A stretch of DNA of 64,000 nucleotides from Sporosarcina sp. FSL K6-3457. GTDB lineage: Bacteria > Bacillota > Bacilli > Bacillales_A > Planococcaceae. Below are positions 25,879 through 34,260 of the stretch, one piece after another; the stretch's first letter is position 1, and each line of letters starts with the position of its first letter. Position numbers and translations under genes: made by a program. The notes under the pieces were generated by a model. It made no database searches, was not told the DNA's origin, and saw only the letters and a program-made list of their open reading frames with translations. The stretch is from contig NZ_JBBOWX010000001.1 in assembly GCF_038007285.1 (NCBI RefSeq), positions 4,286,001-4,350,000 of the forward strand, written 5' to 3'.

Positions 25879-26248
25879 AAGATTGAGGATCGTCAATTGG
25901 TTCTTCGGTTCTTGTGAATTGGATTCCAAAGGGGAGAATCAAGGCTATTTAATGGGAAGAACAATCGATTAAGCCTAGCATACCAATGATGCTAAGGGTG
26001 TTCCCACAAGAAAGACGAAATCAGATATTAAATAGTTAAATTTGAAAATCACCTCATCTCTATAAAATTTCTTAGAGGGGATGATTTTTTCAAAGGTGAT
26101 TATTCAACTCCCATGAAAGAACTTAATCACTCCTATTTTCGGGTGAATTTAATGCCACTTAAGCAAACATCAATTTCTAGACCACTTAAATTTTCATGGA
26201 AATTAACACTAATCTCAACCTAATTATGAATTTGGAAACCCTCTTAAA
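25879..26248. other. Gene-poor gap with a terminator
   Basis: No coding region is supported. An imperfect hairpin at 26044-26090 (AAAATCA ... CTCTA / TAGAG ... TGATTTTTT) ends in six T and probably terminates the nitroreductase transcript. The phrase GGGTGAATTTA occurs at about 26141 and again at 26475, hinting at remnants of a repeated sequence. Confidence 0.5.
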
Positions 26249-26339
26249 TTATGCGATACTATGACTACAAGAACTAACGTTTTATCGCAAAAAGAAATGA
26301 GGTGCTATCATGAAACCGGTCATCCTATTATGTGGATGA
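26249..26339 (+). repeat. Duplicate of the topB promoter and first codons (left copy)
   Basis: Bases 26249-26327 match 30261-30339 without gaps at about 72 of 79 positions, including the ribosome site GAGGTGCTATC and the codons for MKPVIL. After this the left copy diverges and stops (MKPVILLCG, stop at 26337-26339). The two copies are direct repeats bounding 4.0 kb. A LexA-like GAACTAACGTTT is identical in both. Confidence 0.85.
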
Positions 26340-26706
26340 AAGGGTCAAGAAACGTTAAAACTTAGGTGAAAGTTGTTGAATCCCTTACTTGATGAGGACT
26401 GTATACCATTTTCACGTTAGACTTTCCCGAGTAAATAGTCTAACAATAACGAGGATTAGAAGATCAATCATTTTGGGTGAATTTATTACTGACTCCGTTA
26501 ATATTTAACGCAGACACAAATAAAGGGAAGAAAAACACCTTAGGTCAAGGTATTTTTCTTCCCTTTATTCAATATTACTACCCCATGACAACGAGAAGTG
26601 GCTATTCTGCTACAACTCCCTATTTGGCTATAAATAATTCGTTGGTTCAATAAAATTATTATGAAGTTTCATTTTAAATCTAAAATATCTTCAATCATCC
26701 GGATTT
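26340..26706. other. Gap with a long terminator hairpin
   Basis: No gene is seen. At 26519-26569 AATAAAGGGAAGAAAAA-ACCTT pairs with AAGGT-ATTTTTCTTCCCTTTATT, a stem of over 20 bp and a small loop. It lies 140 bases beyond the dehydratase stop and probably ends that operon. Confidence 0.65.
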
Positions 26707-27669
26707 TTAATATTTCACCAAAATAGAAGCCAAAAGTTTACCATCAATATTTCCACCTGATAAAACAAGCGCTATGTTTTGTCCTCCAATTTTTTCTCTG
26801 TGCTCCATAATAGCAGCTACAGTTGTACAGCTCCCAGCTTCTACAATATATTTTTCTTCCTTTGCCATAAAACTAACGGCTTTTGCAATGGATTCCTCTG
26901 AAACAACAAGAAATTCATCGACATAATCCTTCGCCATTTCATAACTTAGTTTTCCGATACCACCAATTAGGGAATCACATAGTGACTCTTCACTAGGATA
27001 TTCTTCATAGAAGGTATGATCTCTATAAGAATTTATCATAGCGGGACATGCCTCTGTTTGTACCCCAATAATACGGATATCTGGCTTGAGGGATTTTGCA
27101 GCAACTGCAATACCTGTAATCAAGCCTCCACCGCCGATTGGAACAACAATCGTATCAATATCTGGCTGTTGTTCAAGAATTTCAATGGCAATTGTTCCTT
27201 GACCAGCGTATATTTTAGGATCACTATAATATGCATCTATAAATGTTAGATCATTTTCCTCTATATAAGTCATTCCAAGAGCATGTGCCTCATCATAACT
27301 GTTCCCCATCAGCATAATATCTGCACCAAAGTATTTAATTTTATCAATTTTACTTTCCGGTGTGTTTTTAGGAACAATCACTTTTGCATTTTTGATACCA
27401 AGAATTGAAGCTGCATAACTAACAGAGCTGCCATGATTTCCTGAAGAAATGGTTCCAATACCACGCTCTTTTTCTTCTGTTGTTAATGTCATCATTTTAT
27501 TCAAGGCACCACGAATTTTAAAGCTTTTTGCTCTTTGAAAGGATTCAAGTTTAAAGAAATAGCGCTGATTTTGATTTCCTAAATAATAAGATTCTTCTAG
27601 GGGTGTTGTTGGAACATGGTTCTTAATACGTGCATAAGCATCTTGTATTTCTTTGTATTGTAAGGTCAT
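26707..27669 (-). CDS. PLP-dependent serine/threonine dehydratase-type ammonia-lyase
   Basis: A 320-residue fold-type II PLP enzyme. The lysine that binds PLP is in AKSFKIRGALNK (about residue 49), the phosphate is held by GGGGL (about residue 178), and SSGNHGSSVSYAA is the substrate loop. Members deaminate serine, threonine or hydroxy-aspartate. It lies 15 bases after an ornithine-cyclodeaminase-type gene. The same pairing occurs as EutB/EutC in ectoine breakdown and as BhcB/BhcD in the beta-hydroxyaspartate cycle, so catabolism of a hydroxy-amino acid is a reasonable inference. The single-domain length excludes the regulated IlvA form. Confidence 0.85.
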   Translation of the reverse strand: MTLQYKEIQDAYARIKNHVPTTPLEESYYLGNQNQRYFFKLESFQRAKSFKIRGALNKMMTLTTEEKERGIGTISSGNHGSSVSYAASILGIKNAKVIVPKNTPESKIDKIKYFGADIMLMGNSYDEAHALGMTYIEENDLTFIDAYYSDPKIYAGQGTIAIEILEQQPDIDTIVVPIGGGGLITGIAVAAKSLKPDIRIIGVQTEACPAMINSYRDHTFYEEYPSEESLCDSLIGGIGKLSYEMAKDYVDEFLVVSEESIAKAVSFMAKEEKYIVEAGSCTTVAAIMEHREKIGGQNIALVLSGGNIDGKLLASILVKY

Positions 27670-27684
27670 TTTGTTATCTCTCCT

Positions 27685-28698
27685 TTAAATAGTAGACTTC
27701 ATACCAAGTCCATTTTTCTCTGCCTGCTTTAATGCCATGTCAGCTGTAGCTATATCTAAAAGTGCCATACCGGTAGCATCAAAGATTGTAATTTGTTCAT
27801 TACTTGTTCTTCCATTAACTGTTCCTACTATTAAATCGCCTAGTTCACCAATGATATTTGTTTCATGTATAACGCCCTGTTTAAGTGGAATTTCTATTTC
27901 GCCAACCTCTTTGCAATGTTTCATATCGTCTACAAATAGTAAGGACGATGTCAGAATTTCAGCAGCGATTTCCTGCTTCCCTTCCATATCCGCACCGATA
28001 CAAGAAATGTGCGTCCCTTTTTGAATCCATTCTTTTTTGATGATTGGTTTTCTTGAAGGAGTTATCGTAATGATAATATGACTATCGTGTACGGCTTTTT
28101 CTAAATCTTCTACAGCTTCAAATATGATACTTTCTGTGCTTATGCCAAATTCGTGTTGAAGTTTATAATGAATCCCTTCGACAAAACTTTTAGAATTGGC
28201 TGTTTGCTGTGCAACTACTCGCACTTTCTTAATCGTTGGCATAGTCGTCAATGTGGCAGCGATTTGGAAGATTGCTTGATTCCCAGCACCAACAATTAAT
28301 AGGTTTTCTGCATCTTTTCTAGCCAAATACTTAGCGCCTAATGCTCCTGCTGCCCCTGTTCGCATGCCAGTAATATAAGCAGCATCTGTCATACCAAGAG
28401 GCATCCCTGTCTCAGCATCAAATACAGCAATCATACCGATTAGTGTTGGAATACCTTTTTCAGCATTATCCCCAAACCAAGTGACCGTTTTATTCCCAAA
28501 AAGTTGCTTACTTTTTAAATAACCCGATTTAATATCTAGATCAGCTTTTCCTCTATTGAATTCATAAAATACTGTAGGCCATACGTCTGTTAAACCTTCA
28601 CTCTTTGCTTTATATACACTTTCAACTACCTCTATTACTTGTTGCATATTAATGATTTTTGTTACATCTTCTCTACTTAGAATACGAATGTCAAACAT
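27685..28698 (-). CDS. Ornithine cyclodeaminase / mu-crystallin family dehydrogenase
   Basis: A 337-residue NAD(P)-binding protein. The Rossmann motif is LLIVGAGNQAIFQIAA (about residue 135), preceded by the family signature MRTGAAGALGAKYLARKDA. FDATGMALLDIATADMAL lies near the end. The family includes ornithine cyclodeaminase, alanine dehydrogenase (archaeal), ectoine-pathway EutC and iminosuccinate reductase BhcD. Since it is the first gene of a two-gene operon with a PLP dehydratase, an imine-reducing or cyclising role in amino-acid catabolism is inferred. Its leader carries an orphan terminator-like hairpin, so expression may be attenuated. Confidence 0.83.
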   Translation of the reverse strand: MFDIRILSREDVTKIINMQQVIEVVESVYKAKSEGLTDVWPTVFYEFNRGKADLDIKSGYLKSKQLFGNKTVTWFGDNAEKGIPTLIGMIAVFDAETGMPLGMTDAAYITGMRTGAAGALGAKYLARKDAENLLIVGAGNQAIFQIAATLTTMPTIKKVRVVAQQTANSKSFVEGIHYKLQHEFGISTESIIFEAVEDLEKAVHDSHIIITITPSRKPIIKKEWIQKGTHISCIGADMEGKQEIAAEILTSSLLFVDDMKHCKEVGEIEIPLKQGVIHETNIIGELGDLIVGTVNGRTSNEQITIFDATGMALLDIATADMALKQAEKNGLGMKSTI

Positions 28699-28807
28699 TA
28701 TTATTAACTCCTTTCTAGTTACTCGAAAAATTTATAATTTATAATTTCTATTCATTTTCACTCTGTAAATCCCCCTCTCCTCTCCAAATACAAGTTGCAT
28801 TTACCCT

Positions 28808-28882
28808 AAAAAAAGCAATAAAGCACCGAATCTCACTCCTCCTCTAAAGGCCCTAACGGAGTGAAATCCAGTGCTTTTATTG
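28808..28882 (-). terminator. Long attenuator-like hairpin in the leader of the dehydratase operon
   Basis: On the minus strand CAATAAAAGCACTGGATTTC-ACTCC pairs with GGAGTGAGATTCGGTGCTTT-ATTG (about 21 of 25) and is followed directly by seven T. It is a strong intrinsic terminator, yet no gene ends here: the flanking genes are divergent. It lies between the promoter at 28939-28968 and the start at 28698, so it can only act on the leader of this operon or serve a lost gene. Confidence 0.8.
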
Positions 28883-28938
28883 TTCTTACCCGGGGGTAAA
28901 AACAAGCATCATAATATTTAATTTTATAACTCTTGTTA

Positions 28939-28968
28939 AGAATAGCATAATTTAATGACTATTGGCAA
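28939..28968 (-). promoter_or_regulatory. Probable promoter of the dehydratase/cyclodeaminase operon
   Basis: TTGCCA at 28968-28963 and TATTCT at 28944-28939 on the minus strand are separated by 18 bases. The leader up to the start codon would be about 235 bases and contains a small hairpin (TTACCC/GGGTAA near 28890-28905) and then the terminator-like hairpin. Confidence 0.5.
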
Positions 28969-29106
28969 TAAGGTTTTATAATGTAGCTTTTGAATAACCG
29001 GATTTTACTCACACCATCTATTGGGACTTTTAAAAGTAGTTATTAGAGGTGACCCCAATGGAATATGGTAATTACAGATTTGTGTGGAAAGCAAGGAGGG
29101 GATATT

Positions 29107-30146
29107 GTGTACACACCCTCGTTCATCATTGGACTAGAGAACAAGTCAACCAAAGAAATATTCCCTCACCCTATCAGCTATTTTCTATTTAAGAACTATC
29201 ATAGAAACTCGGGCTCTGTAAACACTGAACTTACCATAACACAAGTTATGGTCCCCTTTTTAAACTTTATATTAGACAAAGTGAACCGGGAAGTGACTGA
29301 ATATACTGAAGTTACTAGTTTAGAAGATCTACGTGAGTGTCACGCAAATGCCTATTTACAATATTGTGTAGACGAGAAGAAATTAGAAAGGTATACAAAA
29401 TCGATTTCACCTTTAAAAAAACCGATGAAACCCTTTTACGGGAAAAAATAAAAAGAAAAGATATAGTACCCCAAAACCACGAATCAAATGAGAATAGAAT
29501 CTTTATTCGCCTGCAATATATTCGCGAGATACTTTACGTAGCAAAGCATGAGACGCCTGACATTGCCTTTGGAGTTGCATTACAAATATTTTGGGGATTG
29601 CGTAAAGGAGAAGTAGTAAACCTCACTAGAACAGCTTTAAAATTGCAGAACAGCCAAGAATATGGCGTGGAAGGGTTAGTGCTGGTTATAAGAGACCATC
29701 AAAATGATTTATTTACTCGATTTAACGACGTTTCGACAATGCAAGTAAAGAATCCGAGAGACCAATCCTGCTTGATTGATCCGATTTTAAATTACTTATA
29801 TAAGCATCATATAGAAGTCGTACTTAAGAAAATAAAGAAACCACTACACCCCAATGCACTGTTTTATGATTCCGAAGGAAATACAATGTCGGTAGATACG
29901 TATGATAAGAGATTTTTGAAGTTAAAAAATTCTTATTTAGGAATGCTACTTGGAACTCCCGGTAGATATCAGGATTATCTAGACTTCTCTCAAACTAAAT
30001 GGCGCTCACACATTGGTAGGGGGGTGTTTACCAATATGTGTTTAGATGCTGGGTTTAATGAAAAACAAACCGCAGTATTACGGGGCGATAGATCCACCCA
30101 ATCTATGGAAGCCTATTTCGATATCATAACCGCTACTTTCTTCTAA
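29107..30146 (+). pseudogene. Tyrosine recombinase (phage-type integrase), frameshifted
   Basis: The first frame, from GTG 29107 with the excellent ribosome site AAGGAGGGG (open from ATG 29065), encodes an N-terminal arm/core-binding region and stops at 29449-29451. The catalytic domain continues in another frame to 30146. Around 29395-29450 a single frameshift joins them, near a run of seven A. Catalytic residues remain: Arg in GLRKGEVVNLT, His-x-x-Arg in RSHIGRGVF and Tyr in SMEAYFD. Combined length is about 345 residues, normal for an integrase. It ends 115 bases before the right copy of the topB duplication, as expected for an integrase next to an attachment site. Confidence 0.78.
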
Positions 30147-30150
30147 AACC

Positions 30151-30184
30151 CGGTGCCAGTCACCCACACAAATATATCAAACGC
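30151..30184. repeat. Short dispersed repeat after the recombinase
   Basis: CGGTGCCAGTCACCCACACA followed by AATATATCAAACGC recurs with small changes at 331-371, beside the lmrB terminator. It is a non-coding dispersed repeat. Confidence 0.6.
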
Positions 30185-30260
30185 ATTTATTTGAATAATC
30201 AAATTTATTTAAACCTTCTTGAATTAGACTCCCACGCGCACATTAGATAACCTCCCCCAT

Positions 30261-30340
30261 TTATGCGATAATACAACTATCAGAACTAACGTTTTATCGC
30301 ATAAAGAAAAGAGGTGCTATCATGAAACCGGTCATCCTAG
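30261..30340 (+). promoter_or_regulatory. topB promoter region, right copy of the direct repeat
   Basis: Intact counterpart of 26249-26327. ATGCGATAA at 30263-30271 and TTATCGCAT at 30294-30302 are perfect inverted arms here but are mutated in the left copy. AGAACTAACGTTTT at 30282-30295 resembles the Bacillus LexA box (GAAC-N4-GTTY core), which could link topB to DNA damage; this is only a weak match. Confidence 0.55.
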
Positions 30341-32475
30341 CTGAAAAACCATCCCAAGCAAAAGCCTACGCAGATGCTTTCTCCGTCAAACGCCACGAAG
30401 GTTATTTGGAAATCTTACCATCCCCCATTTTCCCAGAAGGTGCTTATATTACATGGGGCATTGGCCATCTGGTTGAATTGAAGGAACCCAAAGCGTACGA
30501 CCCCAAATGGACGAAGTGGTCACTGGGCAGCTTACCAATTTTACCTGAACGCTATGAGTTTCAGGTGGCGAAGGGGAAATATAAGCAATTTACGATTGTG
30601 AAGAAGCTTATTAAAGGGACGGATACCGTCATTAATGGCTGTGACGTGGACCGCGAAGGATCGAATATTTTCTATAGTATTTACTATCAAACGGGTGCTA
30701 GAAACCAGACGATTAAACGGTTGTGGATCAATTCACTTGAGGTCGATGAAGTACGCAAGGGCTTTGCGAATCTGCATGATAATCGTAAGGATTTACTGAT
30801 GTATGAAGAAGCGAAGGCTCGTCAGATTAGTGATTGGCTTGTGGGGATGAATGGCTCACGGCTGTATTCGTTGCTTCTGAAGGAGCGCGGTGTTCAGGAC
30901 GTATTTTCAATTGGTCGCGTTCAGTCGCCAACAGTTTTCTTAATTTATCAGCGACAAAGAGAAATTGAGACGTTTGTTTCTGAGCCATTTTTTGAAATTG
31001 AAGCAACTTTTATGGCTGCTAATGGAATGTATAAAGGAAAAGCGAAAGCCAAAGAACCGAAACGGGAAATCATTCGGGAACTATTGGCAAAGCATAATAT
31101 CCACCCGAAATCACCGGGGACGATTACATCTGTGGAGAAAATCGATAAACGAACGCCGCCTCCCCAGCTCCATTCACTGTCAACGTTACAAGCGACAGCG
31201 AATCGGTTATGGAAAACGAGCCCTGCGGATGTGTTGAAGATTATGCAAGGACTCTATGAAAAGAAAATTGTCACGTACCCAAGGACAGATTCTCGCTATA
31301 TTACGCCAAGTGAATTCACTTATCTTGCCGATCAAGTAGGCGATTTCCAACAGCTCATCGGACATCCCTTCCCTGTCGAGTCGCTTGCACCGAAAAAGCG
31401 TTACGTTGACAGCTCGAAGGTTCAAGAGCATTACGCTATCATTCCGACGAAGAAAATCCCGTCACAGGCAGTGCTTGGCAGGCTATCGAATATTGAACGT
31501 AACTTATACGAAGAAGTGGTTCGCACGACACTCGCCATGTTCCATACTGACTATCTGTACACCGAAACAAAAGTGACAACTGACGTCAACGGACTTCCTT
31601 TCTTCACAGTCGGCAAGACCGAGCGTGACAAAGGTTGGAAAGCATTATTCGTTCGTTCATCAGCAAAAGAAAACGACAAGAACGAGCCGACATTGCCGCC
31701 ACTTACGCTCCATGAACCTGTTGACAGTGACATCGGCATTAAAGAAGGCAAAACGATGCCGCCTAAACCTTATACAGAGGGGCAACTCATTGCTATGATG
31801 AAAACCTGTGGGAAGCTCGTTGAGGATAAAAACGAGACGGAGATTCTGAAAGAAGTAGAGGGGCTTGGGACAGAAGCAACTCGAAGTGGCATCATCGAAA
31901 CGATTAAGCGTCATGGCTATATCAACGTGACAAAAAACATTGTTTCTATTACGGATAAAGGGCGTATCCTATGCCAAGCCATTGATGGAAATCTACTTGC
32001 AAGCCCGTCGATGACTGCTAAATGGGAAACCTACTTACGTAAAATCGGCAATGGCGAAGGAACGCAGGAACGCTTTCTCGGCAGCATAGCGAAATTCATC
32101 AATAGCTTATTGGAGGAAGTACCGGGCCAATTAAACGCCAAGCCGATTGATGCAAAACTAGCAGCTAATGTTGTTGGCAAAACCACTCAACGTACCTCCT
32201 ACAAACAAGTCGAAGTCGCGCCATGCCCTGCTTGTAAAGAGGGTATGATTATTGCACGCAAAGAATTTTACGGTTGCAGTGCTTATAAGAGTGGCTGCAA
32301 GCAAACATTTCCTGGGGTGTTTTTGAAGAAGAAGCTGACGCCAAGTCAGATTAAGCTCTTGTGTACGAAGGGTAAAACGAATGTAATTAAAGGTTTTACG
32401 GCTAATACGGGGAACAAATTTGATGCACAGCTGACACTTGTGGACGGGAAGATTAATTTGGAGTTTTCTCAGTAG
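30322..32475 (+). CDS. topB: DNA topoisomerase III
   Basis: A 717-residue type IA topoisomerase that cuts and passes single DNA strands and helps resolve replication and recombination intermediates. The Toprim domain is at the start (LAEKPSQAKAYADAF; metal-binding DVDREG with the acidic D-x-D). The nucleophilic tyrosine is in VTYPRTDSRYI (about residue 317). The C terminus has a zinc-ribbon-like part (CPACKEGMIIARKEFYGCS ... GCKQTF). Length matches B. subtilis TopB (about 727). The ribosome site GAGGTG precedes ATG 30322. It sits downstream of an integrase remnant, and its 5' end is duplicated 4 kb upstream. Confidence 0.95.
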   Translation: MKPVILAEKPSQAKAYADAFSVKRHEGYLEILPSPIFPEGAYITWGIGHLVELKEPKAYDPKWTKWSLGSLPILPERYEFQVAKGKYKQFTIVKKLIKGTDTVINGCDVDREGSNIFYSIYYQTGARNQTIKRLWINSLEVDEVRKGFANLHDNRKDLLMYEEAKARQISDWLVGMNGSRLYSLLLKERGVQDVFSIGRVQSPTVFLIYQRQREIETFVSEPFFEIEATFMAANGMYKGKAKAKEPKREIIRELLAKHNIHPKSPGTITSVEKIDKRTPPPQLHSLSTLQATANRLWKTSPADVLKIMQGLYEKKIVTYPRTDSRYITPSEFTYLADQVGDFQQLIGHPFPVESLAPKKRYVDSSKVQEHYAIIPTKKIPSQAVLGRLSNIERNLYEEVVRTTLAMFHTDYLYTETKVTTDVNGLPFFTVGKTERDKGWKALFVRSSAKENDKNEPTLPPLTLHEPVDSDIGIKEGKTMPPKPYTEGQLIAMMKTCGKLVEDKNETEILKEVEGLGTEATRSGIIETIKRHGYINVTKNIVSITDKGRILCQAIDGNLLASPSMTAKWETYLRKIGNGEGTQERFLGSIAKFINSLLEEVPGQLNAKPIDAKLAANVVGKTTQRTSYKQVEVAPCPACKEGMIIARKEFYGCSAYKSGCKQTFPGVFLKKKLTPSQIKLLCTKGKTNVIKGFTANTGNKFDAQLTLVDGKINLEFSQ

Positions 32476-32490
32476 GGGCTTTCAGGAACC

Positions 32491-32520
32491 ACAGGCGAGT
32501 GCCTGTCGCCGTCGCTTTTT
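32491..32520 (+). repeat. Dispersed repeat ACAGGCGAGTGCCTGTCGCC, copy 1
   Basis: This small inverted-repeat element ending in GCTTTTT lies 15 bases after topB. A second copy with three changes is at 45957-45987. The T-run after a short palindrome means it can also act as the topB terminator. Confidence 0.65.
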
Positions 32521-32851
32521 ATATGGTTAATGCTTAGCATTAGCCATAAATTTTTCAAAGCTCGGTATCCATTAAAATCCCAAGACCTTAGATCAGTACT
32601 TACCCTGGTCAAAGACAGTCCAAGCAATATGTAGCAAACCATAAAATGGGCCGCCTATTCGACTTGAAAAATCGTCGTAGACGGCCATTTGTCATACATA
32701 CCTTAAAAGTACACATTTTTTATAATTCGGGCTTACTTTTCTACTGATCGTTTACTTCGACACTATCACAATCTTATATAAATTGCTTTTGTTCTGCAAC
32801 ATGCCAACTCACCATACGAGAATAAGCATTCGTACACTAAAGCCAGTTTTA
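32521..32851. other. Gap between topB and the sugar cluster
   Basis: No gene is supported. TGGTTAATGCTTAGCATTAGCCA at 32524-32546 is a small palindrome, and 32642-32690 holds an imperfect hairpin (AATGG-CCG-CTA ... TAGACGGCCATT). The latter could be the terminator of the sugar operon or a decayed repeat. Confidence 0.4.
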
Positions 32852-34249
32852 TTAGTTATTTTTGTTTTGTGTTTTCTCCATAGAGTGTTGGTAACCTATT
32901 GTGTAAGTCAAAATAAATGACACAGAGAAAGCAACAACGTTGACAAGAATATAAAGGGGCAATTGATTATTCAAGTATAATAAACTACCCGGAATTCCTG
33001 TTAATGCCATTCCGGTAGCTTTTAATTGCAGGATAGATGCTAAGAATCCTCCCACACCGCCACCAATCATTGACATAATAAAAGGTTTTACCAACCTAAG
33101 GGTCACTCCAAAAACAGCTGGTTCTGTAATACCTAAAGCAGCAGAAAGACTTGCTGGATAAGCAATTTGCTTCATTTTCGGTGAAAAAGTTTTAATCCCT
33201 ACCGCTAGAACCGCACCAGCCTGAGCTAAATTACCACAGGTTCCTATTGGATTTAACATATTCCAACCTGTTTGTGAAAGCATATTTATCTCTAAAAAAC
33301 TCAAGACATGGTGGATACCCAAAATGCCTAATAGTTGTCCGAAACTTCCATAAATCAACCCACCGATTCCAAATGGCAGCTCCAATAAAAATTGAACAGC
33401 ATATAAGACAACCATTTCAACTTCATGGAAGATAGGTCCTATAACAAATAATGCTAGTGTAATACCAAAAAGAAGTGTTAGAAATGGAGTCAAAATAAGG
33501 TCAAGGATGTCAGGTATTTTTGTTTTCAAAAATCTCTCCGTTTTTGCTCCTACAATTCCTATTATAAAGGCTGGCAAAACTGATCCTTGATAACCTACCA
33601 CTTTAATAAATCCAAAAAACACCAATGGATCTGCAACCTGTTGACCTACTTCATAAGCATTTGGTAAAACAGGATTGACAAGCATTAAACCTAGTACAAT
33701 CCCTAAAATCGGATTCCCCCCAAAAACCCTAAACGTTGACCAACAAACTAACGCTGGTAAAAAAGCAAAAGCTGTATCTGTTAGAATCTGAGTGAACAAT
33801 AAAAGTTCATTGGGAATACTATCAGGTGTTAAACCTAACAATGCCAAAATAGATTCTTGTGTAAGCAAACCTCTTAAGCCCATAAATAAACCAGTTGCAA
33901 CCAAAACCGGAATAATTGGAACGAAAATATCTCCAAAAATTCTAATGCCACGTTGAAAGCGGTTTCCTTCTTTCTTAATAGGAGCCTGACTTTGGCTATT
34001 ATCACCCATTAACATCATGATCTCATCATAAACTTTGTTTACCAATCCAGTACCCAAGATGATCTGAAATTGACCAGAATTAAAAAAACTTCCTTTAACC
34101 TTATCTAGATTTTCAATTTCTTCAGTATGAATTTTTTCTTTATCTACAATAATAACTCGCAATCTTGTCGCACAGTGAGCAACTGAATGTATATTTTCTT
34201 TCCCGCCAATCAATTCAATAATCTTCTTTGCTAAATCTTTATTTCCCAT
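32852..34249 (-). CDS. PTS sucrose-type permease, EIIBC
   Basis: A 465-residue phosphotransferase permease. The EIIB domain (residues 1-85) carries the phospho-cysteine in HSVAHCATRLR (Cys26). The EIIC domain (residues 105-455) is a ten-helix channel with GTCGNLAQAGA and LGITEPAVFGVTLRLVKPF, typical of the sucrose/trehalose/beta-glucoside class. No EIIA domain is present, so phosphate must come from another EIIA, as known for B. subtilis SacP. It is the last gene of the cluster, 11 bases after the GH32 hydrolase, which fits phosphorylating uptake of sucrose. The ribosome site AGGAG precedes ATG 34249. Confidence 0.88.
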   Translation of the reverse strand: MGNKDLAKKIIELIGGKENIHSVAHCATRLRVIIVDKEKIHTEEIENLDKVKGSFFNSGQFQIILGTGLVNKVYDEIMMLMGDNSQSQAPIKKEGNRFQRGIRIFGDIFVPIIPVLVATGLFMGLRGLLTQESILALLGLTPDSIPNELLLFTQILTDTAFAFLPALVCWSTFRVFGGNPILGIVLGLMLVNPVLPNAYEVGQQVADPLVFFGFIKVVGYQGSVLPAFIIGIVGAKTERFLKTKIPDILDLILTPFLTLLFGITLALFVIGPIFHEVEMVVLYAVQFLLELPFGIGGLIYGSFGQLLGILGIHHVLSFLEINMLSQTGWNMLNPIGTCGNLAQAGAVLAVGIKTFSPKMKQIAYPASLSAALGITEPAVFGVTLRLVKPFIMSMIGGGVGGFLASILQLKATGMALTGIPGSLLYLNNQLPLYILVNVVAFSVSFILTYTIGYQHSMEKTQNKNN

Positions 34250-34260
34250 CTTCTCATCTC

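Noticed and set aside
30282..30295. LexA box upstream of topB
   Set aside because: The core resembles GAAC-N4-GTTY, but outer positions disagree; it is mentioned only as a weak possibility.
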